NCBI GenBank assembly: GCA_947165005.1
Contig: CAMUYN010000008.1
Span: 1-34,467, forward strand
DNA from: an uncultured Bacillota bacterium
Lineage (GTDB): Bacteria > Bacillota_I > Bacilli_A > RF39 > UBA660
Reading direction: 5' to 3'
DNA length: 34,467 bases
This document shows, piece by piece, positions 1 to 7,510 of the stretch. Every line of letters starts with the position of its first letter. Within the stretch, counting starts at the first letter, position 1. The position numbers and the translations under genes were made by a program. The notes beneath the pieces were generated by a model, which saw nothing but the letters and a program-made list of their open reading frames with translations, did no database searches and had not been told where the DNA came from.

Positions 1-1308
1 TTCTCTAATATTAAATACTATAAAATTAGATTTTGGAGTAATTGTTGTATGCCCATCAAAATAATGTTCCAATCCTCCATATGTTAATGGTCTTACTTTT
101 AATTCAAGTTTTTCCATTAAATCTCTTTCTTTAGTTTGTTCTCCATAAGAAAGAATTCTTCCCCTAATAGTTTTATAAACATCACTAAATGTTGGATAAT
201 CTTCTGATTTTAATTGAGTAAAATCAGTATTAACATTTATGTTAAATCTTTGATATGTTTCTATTACTACTTCATTAAATAAATTTAAAACATCTTCTTC
301 AATTGATGGATCATAATACATCATAAATGTTTTTAATGTTTGAATTGCACTAATAAATACTGATTTACCAACTTCTGCTCCAGCTTCTTCTTTATCAACA
401 TCTACTATTATTTCAAGTGGGTTGATCATACCATATTCACCGCCAAGACCTAAGTTGATAAAATCTCCATCATATAACTTAGTCATATCTTCAAGTTCAC
501 CTTCAGGGTCAATTGCTACAATCTTATACTCATTTCTAATATGAGTTCTAAGCATTAATTTAGCAGCAGTTGATTTACCTGAACCTGAAGTACCAAGTAA
601 TATCATATTCGCATTGTTTCTATTATGCTCTTTCTTTATTTGATATAAAAATTGGTTAAATAGAATGATACCACCAGAGAAATCTACACCAAGTAAGCAA
701 GATAAACCTGGATCTTTAATACAATCAAATACAAATGGATACATAGCAGCAAGTGTAGGAGATGGAATTGGTGTACCAATTCTATCTTCAATATCTTGTC
801 TTTCAAATATAGGTAAACAAGATTTTAATACTTTTTCTTGTTCAAATCTAAGAGGAATAGCTCTCATTTGCATTCCTTCTAATGTATCTTTAACTTGTGT
901 TTTTCTTTGTTCTAATTGTTCTTTTGTCCCAGCAGTTATCATTATATGTAATTGGAAATCAAATACTCTAGATTGATTATTTGTAATTGTTGTTATAAAG
1001 TCATTTAATGAATCATAATCCTGTCTTAGTTTTTCTTGAACAGTAACATCATTTTCTCTTTGATATCTATCTTGAATATCAGCAAGTTGTCTATTAAGCA
1101 TTTTAGCAAGTACACTAAATGCAATAGGTATATGCTTAGCAACTATTTTAACACCAGATAACCCTGATATTAGTGATGCTAAATATCCAGGATATATAGC
1201 ACCAGGGTAAGATACTACTGTTAAAACTGTTGCATATGTATCACTAATAAAGAAATCATTAGCATTAAATGTAATCCCTTTTGGGGCAACCTCTTTTCTT
1301 AAGCTCAC
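1..1308 (-). CDS. VirB4/TraE-family conjugation ATPase, 3' part cut by window edge
   Basis: This is the cytoplasmic ATPase that powers type IV secretion or conjugation. It is missing from the ORF track because it runs off the left edge; I translated 436 codons by hand. The start is GTG at 1306-1308, overlapping the TGA of the upstream ORF (GTGA), with AAAGGA about 13 nt upstream. Residues 1-230 match the middle of VirB4 proteins. A Walker A motif, GTSGSGKST, lies near residues 239-247, followed by a typical VAIDPEGE strand. Walker B would lie beyond the edge. The usual VirB4 N-terminal domain is absent here and is encoded by the upstream ORF. It is the last visible gene of an operon running leftward. 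The family call is firm; whether the system moves DNA or protein is not visible. Confidence 0.9.
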   Translation of the reverse strand, partial: MSLRKEVAPKGITFNANDFFISDTYATVLTVVSYPGAIYPGYLASLISGLSGVKIVAKHIPIAFSVLAKMLNRQLADIQDRYQRENDVTVQEKLRQDYDSLNDFITTITNNQSRVFDFQLHIMITAGTKEQLEQRKTQVKDTLEGMQMRAIPLRFEQEKVLKSCLPIFERQDIEDRIGTPIPSPTLAAMYPFVFDCIKDPGLSCLLGVDFSGGIILFNQFLYQIKKEHNRNNANMILLGTSGSGKSTAAKLMLRTHIRNEYKIVAIDPEGELEDMTKLYDGDFINLGLGGEYGMINPLEIIVDVDKEEAGAEVGKSVFISAIQTLKTFMMYYDPSIEEDVLNLFNEVVIETYQRFNINVNTDFTQLKSEDYPTFSDVYKTIRGRILSYGEQTKERDLMEKLELKVRPLTYGGLEHYFDGHTTITPKSNFIVFNIRE

Positions 1309-1847
1309 TGAGTAGTCACTGTCCTTTCTGTAAATGTTTTACCCCCATTTAAGAAATTATCAAGAATCATTCTTAAATCTTCATTTGATGTTTGTACACC
1401 AATTAATCCTGATTGAGCAAGATTACTAATTAAAGTTCTATTATTCTTACTAATTTCTTCAGGTGTTGATGCTTGGAATAAAATGTAATATTCTGTATCA
1501 ACAACATCATTTTGAACAAAATTATCAGCTTTATTAATATCATCAATTATTAGTTTTCTAATTGCTGGTTTACTAACATTATTTAATTGTAATTCTAATT
1601 GAGAAATATACAAATCAATATTAGTAGGTCTATCAGCAACTATTAGCCAGAATTCAAAATCAATTTGATTATAGAATTTTCTTAATTCATCAATAACACG
1701 ATTTTGAGATATTTCATCCATAATGAAGATATTTCTTGGTAATACCTTTATTCCAGATACTAATTTATTATTATCTAGAACAATCATATTATTGTTTATT
1801 TCTTTAACTGTAATCCAGTTTTCTGTACTTGAACTATTCTGATTCAT
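1305..1847 (-). CDS. VirB4 N-terminal-domain-like protein encoded separately
   Basis: This 180-aa soluble protein has no signal peptide or membrane segment. A stretch around residues 33-90 (KVLPRNIFIMDE, then FEFWLIVADRP) reads like the N-terminal docking domain that normally precedes the VirB4 ATPase. It overlaps the ATPase ORF by 4 nt (GTGA) and the upstream PrgI-like ORF by 14 nt, so the three are probably translationally coupled. Known: VirB4 N-terminal domains contact VirB3-type membrane partners. Inferred: this is a naturally split VirB4, not a degraded one, because the frame is open and tightly packed. It could instead be an independent TraC-like component. Confidence 0.6.
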   Translation of the reverse strand: MNQNSSSTENWITVKEINNNMIVLDNNKLVSGIKVLPRNIFIMDEISQNRVIDELRKFYNQIDFEFWLIVADRPTNIDLYISQLELQLNNVSKPAIRKLIIDDINKADNFVQNDVVDTEYYILFQASTPEEISKNNRTLISNLAQSGLIGVQTSNEDLRMILDNFLNGGKTFTERTVTTQ

Positions 1848-2145
1848 CTTTCTTCACACTCCATCCTTCCCATTTATAATTCCTTCTGTTTGAAAAAAAT
1901 CTTATTGTTTCTTGTATAACAACTAAAACATTATGATAATTTGGTATTGGTATAACCAAAAATCCACATATTATTGCTGGTGCTAGGCATATTACAACAC
2001 CAAGTAATGTACTAGGAGCTGCTATTAATATAATTAATACTGAAGTTAATAACCCAGCACTTGATAATATCAAATCGAATGGTCTAAATATATTGAATAT
2101 TAATTTACCACTCTTTGGATTAGCTGGTATTATAAATAAATTCAT
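1834..2145 (-). CDS. PrgI/VirB3-like small membrane protein of the T4SS
   Basis: This 103-aa protein has two closely spaced hydrophobic segments (about residues 24-44 and 47-67). A conserved-looking tail follows, NYHNVLVVIQETIRFF and then RRNYKWEGW. Size, topology and position immediately before a VirB4-type ATPase match the PrgI family of Gram-positive conjugation systems, the counterpart of VirB3, which links the ATPase to the inner-membrane channel. It overlaps the next ORF by 14 nt. No catalytic motif is expected. The main support is architecture and synteny; the sequence match is by eye only. Confidence 0.65.
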   Translation of the reverse strand: MNLFIIPANPKSGKLIFNIFRPFDLILSSAGLLTSVLIILIAAPSTLLGVVICLAPAIICGFLVIPIPNYHNVLVVIQETIRFFSNRRNYKWEGWSVKKDESE

Positions 2146-2166
2146 CTAATATCACACTCCTTTATT

Positions 2167-3840
2167 CTAAAAAATCCAGCTTCCGTTAACTAAACGTAAT
2201 CCCAATGCCTGTGCTTTACTTTGAAAATTGCTTATAGCATTAGTGCTACCATTTCTACTTACGCTTTCATACATCTTAGTAACATAGGATGCAAAAGTTG
2301 TATTATCTGCTATTCGATTTCTTAATTTAGATAATATTTCTCCTGGATCACTTTTCGTATTTGTTATTAAATCTATTGCATCATCCGAAGTAGAATTAAT
2401 CAAATCGGGATTAGTAGTGGCTTTTAAATGGGCTCCAAAATCAGGAGTACCTATTTCTGTGCCATTAGCTTTTTCACTTTCGACAAATGAAGAAAAGGCT
2501 TCATAAGCAGTTTGATTATCAGGTGCAATTCCATAATCTGTATAATTTGGTGTTATTATTCCTTCCATCATATCTAACAAATAATTACTTGGAATTACAC
2601 TAGTAAAATTACCATTTCTATCGGTATAATTAGAAAATGAGGATGTATTTTTAACTGCACCAGCCATTTTTAAATCCATTGTTTCATTTTCGTTATCCAA
2701 TTCTTCTATAGCTCCTTTTGCTATTTCAGACATAGTTGATTCTTTAACCTTAATCTTATTGCTCATCTGATTAATTGCACTATCTTGTTTTCCAACAGCA
2801 TTTTGCAAACCAATTTTTGAAACATCGCCACTAAACACATCTGTTCCGTAGTTATTTTCAACATACGCTTGAGCGTTTTCCGCTTTTGCTATAGCTTCTT
2901 TAGCTAATCTAACAAAAGCATTACCGCTATTTTCTTCTAAAAACTTTCTATCGTCACTTGTAAGCGCTTTTCCTTTGTTAAAGTAATCAACTGCCATATT
3001 ACCCGCATGTATACCTGCAAGTTTTTCTTGTGGATCCTGACTAGCAGTTACGCTTTGAGCATATGCAGCTAATTGTTTGGAAGCTTCTTCTCTATTATCA
3101 GCAATAGCTTTTAACATTGCTTTTCTTGTTTTTGCTTCTGCTCTCTCTTTAGCAAAACCGCCTACCTCGCCATAATTATCATAGCCTTGATTTTCTGCCT
3201 TTCTAACTGTTTTCCATTGATTTTCTGAAAGGAAAAGTCCATTTGAATCTTCTCCATTTATTCCGCCATCTTCTGTTATAATGTTAGCATATTTATTGTT
3301 ACCACCAAGAGCAGTCTGAACTCTTTTTCTATTGCTATCAATATTTGCTTGACGTGCTTTAACTCTTTCAGTAGTAGTATAAGTTGGTGGAGCACTTGCA
3401 GTTTCATATTCTTTATAAGCGCCGAGTAAATCTCCAGTTTTTAATGCCTTTCTACCAGCGGATAACCATCCCTTTCCTTCTCTAAATGCCTTTGACTCTC
3501 GTATACTTGCTCCATCGTGTTTTTTTCTATACATAGCATTAGCGCCAAGATAAGCTCCCGCAATAGGTGCTGCCGCAACTAATTTTCCAATATTCTTTGC
3601 AGTTGTTCCAAGTGAAGTCCATGCTTTTTGTGCAAGGCCACCAACTGCAGCCATTTCACCAAGACGTCCTTTAATTCCACCACGGTCTTTAATTTGTGTT
3701 CCAAAAATAGTATTTATTATATCAGGGATTTTTTTAACTAATTGTAATATTGCTATCATTATAAGTATTTTGATTAACCCAGCAGCCATAACATCATAAG
3801 CTAAATATCCACCTGTTTCAAAAAATTCTAAAAAATACAT
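2167..3840 (-). CDS. large T4SS-associated protein: one N-terminal TM plus long soluble tail (TrbL/VirB6 C-terminal-like)
   Basis: This 557-aa protein has a hydrophobic segment at about residues 14-35, then KKIPDIINTIFGTQ, a Gly/Ala-rich amphipathic stretch, and a long polar, mostly helical Asn/Lys/Glu-rich tail. The segment followed by KIPDIINxIFG resembles the last membrane helix and cytoplasmic tail of TrbL/VirB6 channel proteins, whose multi-TM part lies in the ORF immediately upstream. The upstream stop and this ATG are separated by one nucleotide. An AAGGGGG ribosome binding site sits inside the upstream gene's last codons, so coupled translation is likely. It may be half of a split TrbL or a separate scaffold. 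No enzyme motif is seen. Confidence 0.5.
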   Translation of the reverse strand: MYFLEFFETGGYLAYDVMAAGLIKILIMIAILQLVKKIPDIINTIFGTQIKDRGGIKGRLGEMAAVGGLAQKAWTSLGTTAKNIGKLVAAAPIAGAYLGANAMYRKKHDGASIRESKAFREGKGWLSAGRKALKTGDLLGAYKEYETASAPPTYTTTERVKARQANIDSNRKRVQTALGGNNKYANIITEDGGINGEDSNGLFLSENQWKTVRKAENQGYDNYGEVGGFAKERAEAKTRKAMLKAIADNREEASKQLAAYAQSVTASQDPQEKLAGIHAGNMAVDYFNKGKALTSDDRKFLEENSGNAFVRLAKEAIAKAENAQAYVENNYGTDVFSGDVSKIGLQNAVGKQDSAINQMSNKIKVKESTMSEIAKGAIEELDNENETMDLKMAGAVKNTSSFSNYTDRNGNFTSVIPSNYLLDMMEGIITPNYTDYGIAPDNQTAYEAFSSFVESEKANGTEIGTPDFGAHLKATTNPDLINSTSDDAIDLITNTKSDPGEILSKLRNRIADNTTFASYVTKMYESVSRNGSTNAISNFQSKAQALGLRLVNGSWIF

Positions 3841-3841
3841 A

Positions 3842-4780
3842 TTAAATTACCCCCTTTGCTTTTAATGCTTGAATAGCTATAACCATAAAACCTATTGCCA
3901 ATATTTTTAAGAATACTATTAGGTATGTTGAAATAAATTCTTTTGCCCATTTTTTAAGAATATCGGCATTAAATACGAATGCTCCCAAGACAATAGGTAG
4001 CATAAGTTCAAGTATTGCTAATTTAGCAGCTCTGAATATTGTATCCATACATAGTAATAGCATTTCATAAGCTACTAAGCATCCTGCTAAAGGACATAGT
4101 ATAGGATGGTATTCATATCTTATATGTGCTACTCCATCATTCGCCATATTTGTTGCACGAAAGATTTCTTCAGCTAGAGGTATTTCTTCGATTATACCGC
4201 CCATCCATAATTCTGTATCTAGATTTCTTATGTTATCTATATCTTTTTCTGTTCTATAATAATCTGTGTAATATGAATTTTTGCTGTTAGACATATCAAC
4301 AGCAACGCCAGTACTATCATCAACTAGTGTACAAAATGCACTAAATGTCTCCCATGCCATAGATTGTCCAACATCACCTTTCACTTTATAACCATATATA
4401 CGAGTTAATAAAGAATTTCCTTGATCTTTTAATAGATCTTTTTGAACGTCAACAACAATCTCAAATAATATAGGAAAAACAAATATTAATATTACTGCTA
4501 TTACTGCTCTTAAATATGCTCCCTTAACTCCTTTTTTATTATCAGTTAAAGTGTCTGGGTTTACCATTGCACTAATTAATTTAATTGCAATAGCAAACAT
4601 AACTACTACACCAACTAATACATATATATTATTCCAAACATCATGTATAAAATTTTCATTGAAGAATTCAAAATCTGCAAAATACATGAATATATCATAT
4701 AATCTAGGAATAACTGGATATACATATTGTGTAATAGATATACTTAATGCTAGAAATAAAAGTTTTATACCTTCTATCAT
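3842..4780 (-). CDS. VirB6/TrbL-like polytopic channel protein
   Basis: This 312-aa integral membrane protein has about six hydrophobic segments: two N-terminal helices, one near 85-110, and a C-terminal group from about residue 235 to 305. Between them is a loop with cysteines (FCTLVDD, HPILCPLAGC). Topology and place between pilin-like and PrgI/VirB4 genes support a VirB6/TrbL-type inner-membrane channel component. It starts 2 nt after the stop of the upstream gene and ends 1 nt before the next ATG. It appears to lack the last helix and tail typical of TrbL, which the following ORF seems to supply. Confidence 0.6.
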   Translation of the reverse strand: MIEGIKLLFLALSISITQYVYPVIPRLYDIFMYFADFEFFNENFIHDVWNNIYVLVGVVVMFAIAIKLISAMVNPDTLTDNKKGVKGAYLRAVIAVILIFVFPILFEIVVDVQKDLLKDQGNSLLTRIYGYKVKGDVGQSMAWETFSAFCTLVDDSTGVAVDMSNSKNSYYTDYYRTEKDIDNIRNLDTELWMGGIIEEIPLAEEIFRATNMANDGVAHIRYEYHPILCPLAGCLVAYEMLLLCMDTIFRAAKLAILELMLPIVLGAFVFNADILKKWAKEFISTYLIVFLKILAIGFMVIAIQALKAKGVI

Positions 4781-4782
4781 AA

Positions 4783-5628
4783 TTAGTCACATCCCTTCTC
4801 GCTTTGATCGTTTGTAGCAATACATTTAATTAAACATGTATTCTGAGAACCATAAGTTCCAACATGGCTAAAAATGAATTGAACTACAAATGGTAATATT
4901 ATTAATAATAAAAATGCAATTAATCTCTTTATAGCTTTTCCTCTTGCTTGTTTCATTTGTTTTTCATCGCTTGCAACCATTGCTTTAAAGAAATCAAGAG
5001 ATCCAAATAATATTATTATAAATGGAGCAGCTATTCTGATAAGTAACCATGTCATTGTTAGATATTTAACATCAGCGCAAGTAAAATCCGGATCAACTTC
5101 GATTAGATTTTCATCGTTCGTATTATTACACTTTGTTTTATACTCATTTTTTAATTGTTCATAAGCTTCTTTGTCAGATTGTAAATTTGTTGATTGATAA
5201 GTTATACGTTTTTCTTTTGCCTTTTGGTATAGTTCTGTACAATACTCCTTATTAGCTGTCCCTGTTAGACATTCTTTATGATTGCTTAACTCCTTAACTG
5301 CCTGGTCAAATTTGCTTTTATTCTCGTCAGATGAATCCAATTCATAAGCCTTACGTGTTTCATTAACATTTTGTATAAGGCTACTACAATCAACATAAGA
5401 ACTTGCAGAATTACCGCATTCCTCGTTATACTTTTGTAATGCCTCTTTATACTTGGCCTCATCGTTAGAATCACCAGTACTTCTATATGTCTTATATTTA
5501 AGAAGCGCATCGCTCATAAGTGAATTGCATTTATCACTATCAGGTTCTGCTAATACATTACTAGTAAACAGCATTGATACTGCTAGTGTAATAAATAAAA
5601 ATAATAAATATTTTATAGTTTTTTTCAT
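4783..5628 (-). CDS. secreted/membrane VirB2-like protein with three Cys-bounded helical repeats
   Basis: I start at the internal ATG (281 aa, MKKTIKYLL) rather than the 293-aa track start, because AAAGGAG lies about 8 nt upstream and a signal peptide ending VLA-EPD follows directly. Residues 34-167 hold three tandem repeats, each bounded by cysteines (C34-C71, C81-C120, C130-C167; 36-38 residues between), highly charged and predicted helical. After C184 comes the membrane core: a TM helix, FGSLDFFKAMVASDEKQMKQ, then a second TM helix, the same core as in the two paralogs at 5787 and 7035. The core resembles TrbC/VirB2-type T4SS pilins. It is the first gene of the T4SS operon. Substrate or partner is unknown; a surface or cell-contact role is inferred. 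Confidence 0.6.
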   Translation of the reverse strand: MKKTIKYLLFLFITLAVSMLFTSNVLAEPDSDKCNSLMSDALLKYKTYRSTGDSNDEAKYKEALQKYNEECGNSASSYVDCSSLIQNVNETRKAYELDSSDENKSKFDQAVKELSNHKECLTGTANKEYCTELYQKAKEKRITYQSTNLQSDKEAYEQLKNEYKTKCNNTNDENLIEVDPDFTCADVKYLTMTWLLIRIAAPFIIILFGSLDFFKAMVASDEKQMKQARGKAIKRLIAFLLLIILPFVVQFIFSHVGTYGSQNTCLIKCIATNDQSEKGCD

Positions 5629-5675
5629 AAAAATTCTCCTTTCTATTCTCATAAATAGAAACAATTTCTTATCAT

Positions 5676-5704
5676 ATAATATTTTATCATAAATTTGTTG
5701 AAAA
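5676..5704 (-). promoter_or_regulatory. candidate promoter of the T4SS operon
   Basis: On the minus strand TTTTCA and TATTAT are separated by 17 bp, ending about 48 nt before the ATG at 5628. The -35 box is imperfect. An alternative extended -10, TGATAAAAT, overlaps the same stretch. Support is moderate because the region is AT-rich. Confidence 0.35.
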
Positions 5705-5745
5705 TAAAAGAATTATTAACAATTATTTATTAATTTTTTTAAGCA

Positions 5746-5772
5746 AAAAAAGCAATAAAAATATTGCTTTTT
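5746..5772 (-). terminator. intrinsic terminator after the CxW-repeat protein
   Basis: On the minus strand AAAAAGCAATA pairs with TATTGCTTTTT, followed by a T-run. It lies 15 nt after the stop at 5787 and separates this gene from the T4SS operon, which therefore needs its own promoter. Confidence 0.75.
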
Positions 5773-5786
5773 AAAACGCTTTATTC

Positions 5787-6929
5787 CTATGGATTAACGC
5801 AGTGTCCTCCGCCAGAAACTGTAACCCATTTGCATTGTTTTCCAGAGCGAGGGTCTTTTGTTAATTTACAATCACTTTCCCTTGTTATATTTACATCAGT
5901 GCATTTTGGTTGTGCACCGCAATAATCACCTTTTCTTGACCCAGTAATCCAAATGCAAATATCTCCACCAACTGTTTCTGATCCATCGCATTCCTCCTTT
6001 GGATATTGACTACAATATGTTTTTAAGTCTTTCTTTTTACAATACCCAGTACTTCCACCTGGAATTGAATACCATTTGCAGACATTGCCAGCTGAATCTG
6101 TGGAACCTTCACAAAGATCCTTAATTGTATATTTTGAACATTCTGTTGTTTCCACTGATTCACCATCGTTATCTATTTCATTAGTGGCATTTGAATCATC
6201 AGTTGTTTGAGTTGTAGAACCTTGGTTATTGTTACTACTATTATTATTTTTTTGATTATATCCTTTATTTGATGGGCTGACATTTCTATTAACGTCACAA
6301 GTATATCCGCCGTTTACTTCTGTCCACTTACATAGATCGCCAGATTTAGCATAATGCCCATCACATGAATCTTCTTCTTTATAATCAGCACAGTTATCTA
6401 ATAACACTTTGGATTTACAATTATATACTGAAGTTTTACCATCTTCAATTACTGCATCACAGCCATACATATGGCATTCTCTAGCAGATACTCCTTTGAT
6501 ATCTTCACATACTATACTTTGAGTTGGTCCAGTATATTCCCATATAGTATCATCTGTTGGTTCAGTATTTTGTTGTAATGAAGTAAAATCTATAACAGGT
6601 CTTGCCTGATGATAGCATGTCCAGAAATCAGCAGTTTCTGATTTACCTGCAATAATTCCCGCAATTAATTGAATAAGCCATGGTAAACACATTATTATAA
6701 TTGCTGCTATTACTCTTGCAATAAACGGTTTTCTTTTCATAATCATTTCTTTTTCATCACGTGCTATTAATGCTTTAAACCAATCTAATGATCCCCATAA
6801 TATTAATGCAAATGGTACTGCTATTTGTATTAGTAAAATAACAAATTTAGCCGCTTGAAATATTGGAAAATATTTAGTGCCTTCACAGCTAGTACTAGTA
6901 ATAAGTGTATCATCTAAAAAATATATCAT
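5787..6929 (-). CDS. VirB2/TrbC-like membrane protein with Cys-rich CxW repeat ectodomain
   Basis: This 380-aa protein starts at an ATG behind GGAGG with 5-nt spacing. Residues 1-115 are the paralogous core: FLDDT, one Cys, a TM helix, WGSLDWFKALIARDEKEM, a second TM helix, then FWTCYHQARPVIDF. From about residue 141 the rest is extracellular-looking and Cys-rich: one degenerate plus four clear modules of the form C-x7-10-C-x10-11-C-x-W-x8-10-C. A low-complexity Asn/Ser/Thr linker (NNNSSNNNQG) divides them. The gene has its own promoter and terminator, outside the main T4SS operon. The core suggests a T4SS pilin or membrane component; the repeats suggest a disulphide-stabilised adhesive or binding domain. 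I do not recognise the repeat family with certainty. Confidence 0.6.
   Translation of the reverse strand: MIYFLDDTLITSTSCEGTKYFPIFQAAKFVILLIQIAVPFALILWGSLDWFKALIARDEKEMIMKRKPFIARVIAAIIIMCLPWLIQLIAGIIAGKSETADFWTCYHQARPVIDFTSLQQNTEPTDDTIWEYTGPTQSIVCEDIKGVSARECHMYGCDAVIEDGKTSVYNCKSKVLLDNCADYKEEDSCDGHYAKSGDLCKWTEVNGGYTCDVNRNVSPSNKGYNQKNNNSSNNNQGSTTQTTDDSNATNEIDNDGESVETTECSKYTIKDLCEGSTDSAGNVCKWYSIPGGSTGYCKKKDLKTYCSQYPKEECDGSETVGGDICIWITGSRKGDYCGAQPKCTDVNITRESDCKLTKDPRSGKQCKWVTVSGGGHCVNP
5799..6509 (-). repeat. tandem Cys-rich CxW protein repeats (five units, two blocks)
   Basis: Four of the units end in C-[KI]-W followed 8-10 residues later by Cys: DLCKWTEVNGGYTC, NVCKWYSIPGGSTGYC, DICIWITGSRKGDYC and KQCKWVTVSGGGHC. 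Each is preceded by a Cys pair spaced 7-10 residues apart. The first unit (about residues 141-171) has four Cys but no Trp. An Asn/Thr/Asp-rich linker separates units two and three. The repeats are diverged at DNA level, so they are old. Confidence 0.8.
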
Positions 6930-6958
6930 AATTCCTCCATAAGATTTATATATATTTT

Positions 6959-6987
6959 ATTATAATTCTTTTCTATTATAAAAGCAA
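6959..6987 (-). promoter_or_regulatory. promoter of the CxW-repeat gene
   Basis: On the minus strand TTGCTT, a 17-bp spacer and a perfect TATAAT lie about 30 nt before the ATG at 6929. Confidence 0.65.
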
Positions 6988-7002
6988 TAAGCCTCTTATA
7001 AC

Positions 7003-7036
7003 AAAAAAAGAATAAATCTTTTGATTTATTCTTTTT
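7003..7036 (-). terminator. intrinsic terminator overlapping the stop codon of the small pilin-like gene
   Basis: AAAAAGAATAAATC pairs with GATTTATTCTTTTT around a 4-nt loop, with a T-run on the minus strand. The stop codon of the gene at 7035-7427 forms the base of the stem. Confidence 0.8.
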
Positions 7037-7427
7037 AACTACCATATTTTGTATCTTTGTCTCCGCTAGCTTTCTTTTGCATTTCAGAAAAATCAATTCT
7101 TGGCTTAGCATTGTCATAGCATTTCCAGAAATTACTAGCATTATCACTACCTGCAATTTGTTTTGCTACTAATTTTACGATCCAAGGTAAAATAAGTATA
7201 ATAATTGCTGCAACAAGTCTTGCGATAAAAGGTTTTCTCTTTGCTTTCATTTCCTTTTCATCACCAGCTATTAATGCCTTGAACCAATCTAATGATCCCC
7301 AAATTACTAATGCAAATGGAACTGCTATTTGAATAATTCTAATAACAAATAATGCAGCATTAAATAATGGTTGTACATCCCCACATTCATAATTTTCTAA
7401 ATCTAAAGTATCGTCTAGAAAAAACAT
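7035..7427 (-). CDS. minimal VirB2/TrbC-like pilin paralog
   Basis: I choose the ATG at 7427 (130 aa, MFFLDDTLD). GAGGAG lies 7 nt upstream, and this start aligns with the paralog's MIYFLDDT; the track start at 7466 has no ribosome binding site. The protein is just the core: FLDDT, one Cys, TM helix, WGSLDWFKALIAGDEKEMKAKRKPFIAR, second TM helix, then FWKCYDNAKPRIDF and a short polar tail. Two helices joined by a short charged loop is the VirB2/TrbC pilin plan. The loop WGSLDWFKAL and the following DEKEM/KRKPFIAR block are nearly identical to the neighbour. It is likely the basic pilin or pore subunit of the system. It has its own strong promoter and terminator. Confidence 0.6.
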   Translation of the reverse strand: MFFLDDTLDLENYECGDVQPLFNAALFVIRIIQIAVPFALVIWGSLDWFKALIAGDEKEMKAKRKPFIARLVAAIIILILPWIVKLVAKQIAGSDNASNFWKCYDNAKPRIDFSEMQKKASGDKDTKYGS

Positions 7428-7457
7428 ATCCATTCTCCTCTCTTTATTTATATTTTT

Positions 7458-7486
7458 ATGATACATTCTTTTTTATAAAATGTCAA
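7458..7486 (-). promoter_or_regulatory. strong promoter of the small pilin-like gene
   Basis: On the minus strand a perfect TTGACA is followed by a 17-bp spacer and TATCAT, about 30 nt before the chosen ATG. Confidence 0.75.
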
Positions 7487-7510
7487 TATCTTTATTATAC
7501 TTTACAATTT

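Noticed and set aside
665-976. Plus-strand ORF inside the VirB4 region
   Set aside because: Shadow of the minus-strand ATPase, which is open across the whole region with a Walker A motif; no ribosome binding site.
3838-3844. Frameshifted single TrbL gene (sequencing error) between 3842-4780 and 2167-3840
   Set aside because: A good ribosome binding site (AAGGGGG) and an ATG sit exactly at the junction, which argues for two real coupled genes; I kept the error only as something to check.
5286-5510. 74-aa minus-strand ORF inside the helical-repeat protein
   Set aside because: Out-of-frame shadow of a repeat-containing coding region with no ribosome binding site.
6926-7156. 76-aa minus-strand ORF overlapping the small pilin gene
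   Set aside because: It runs through the terminator hairpin and the promoter of the next gene, in a different frame from the conserved core.
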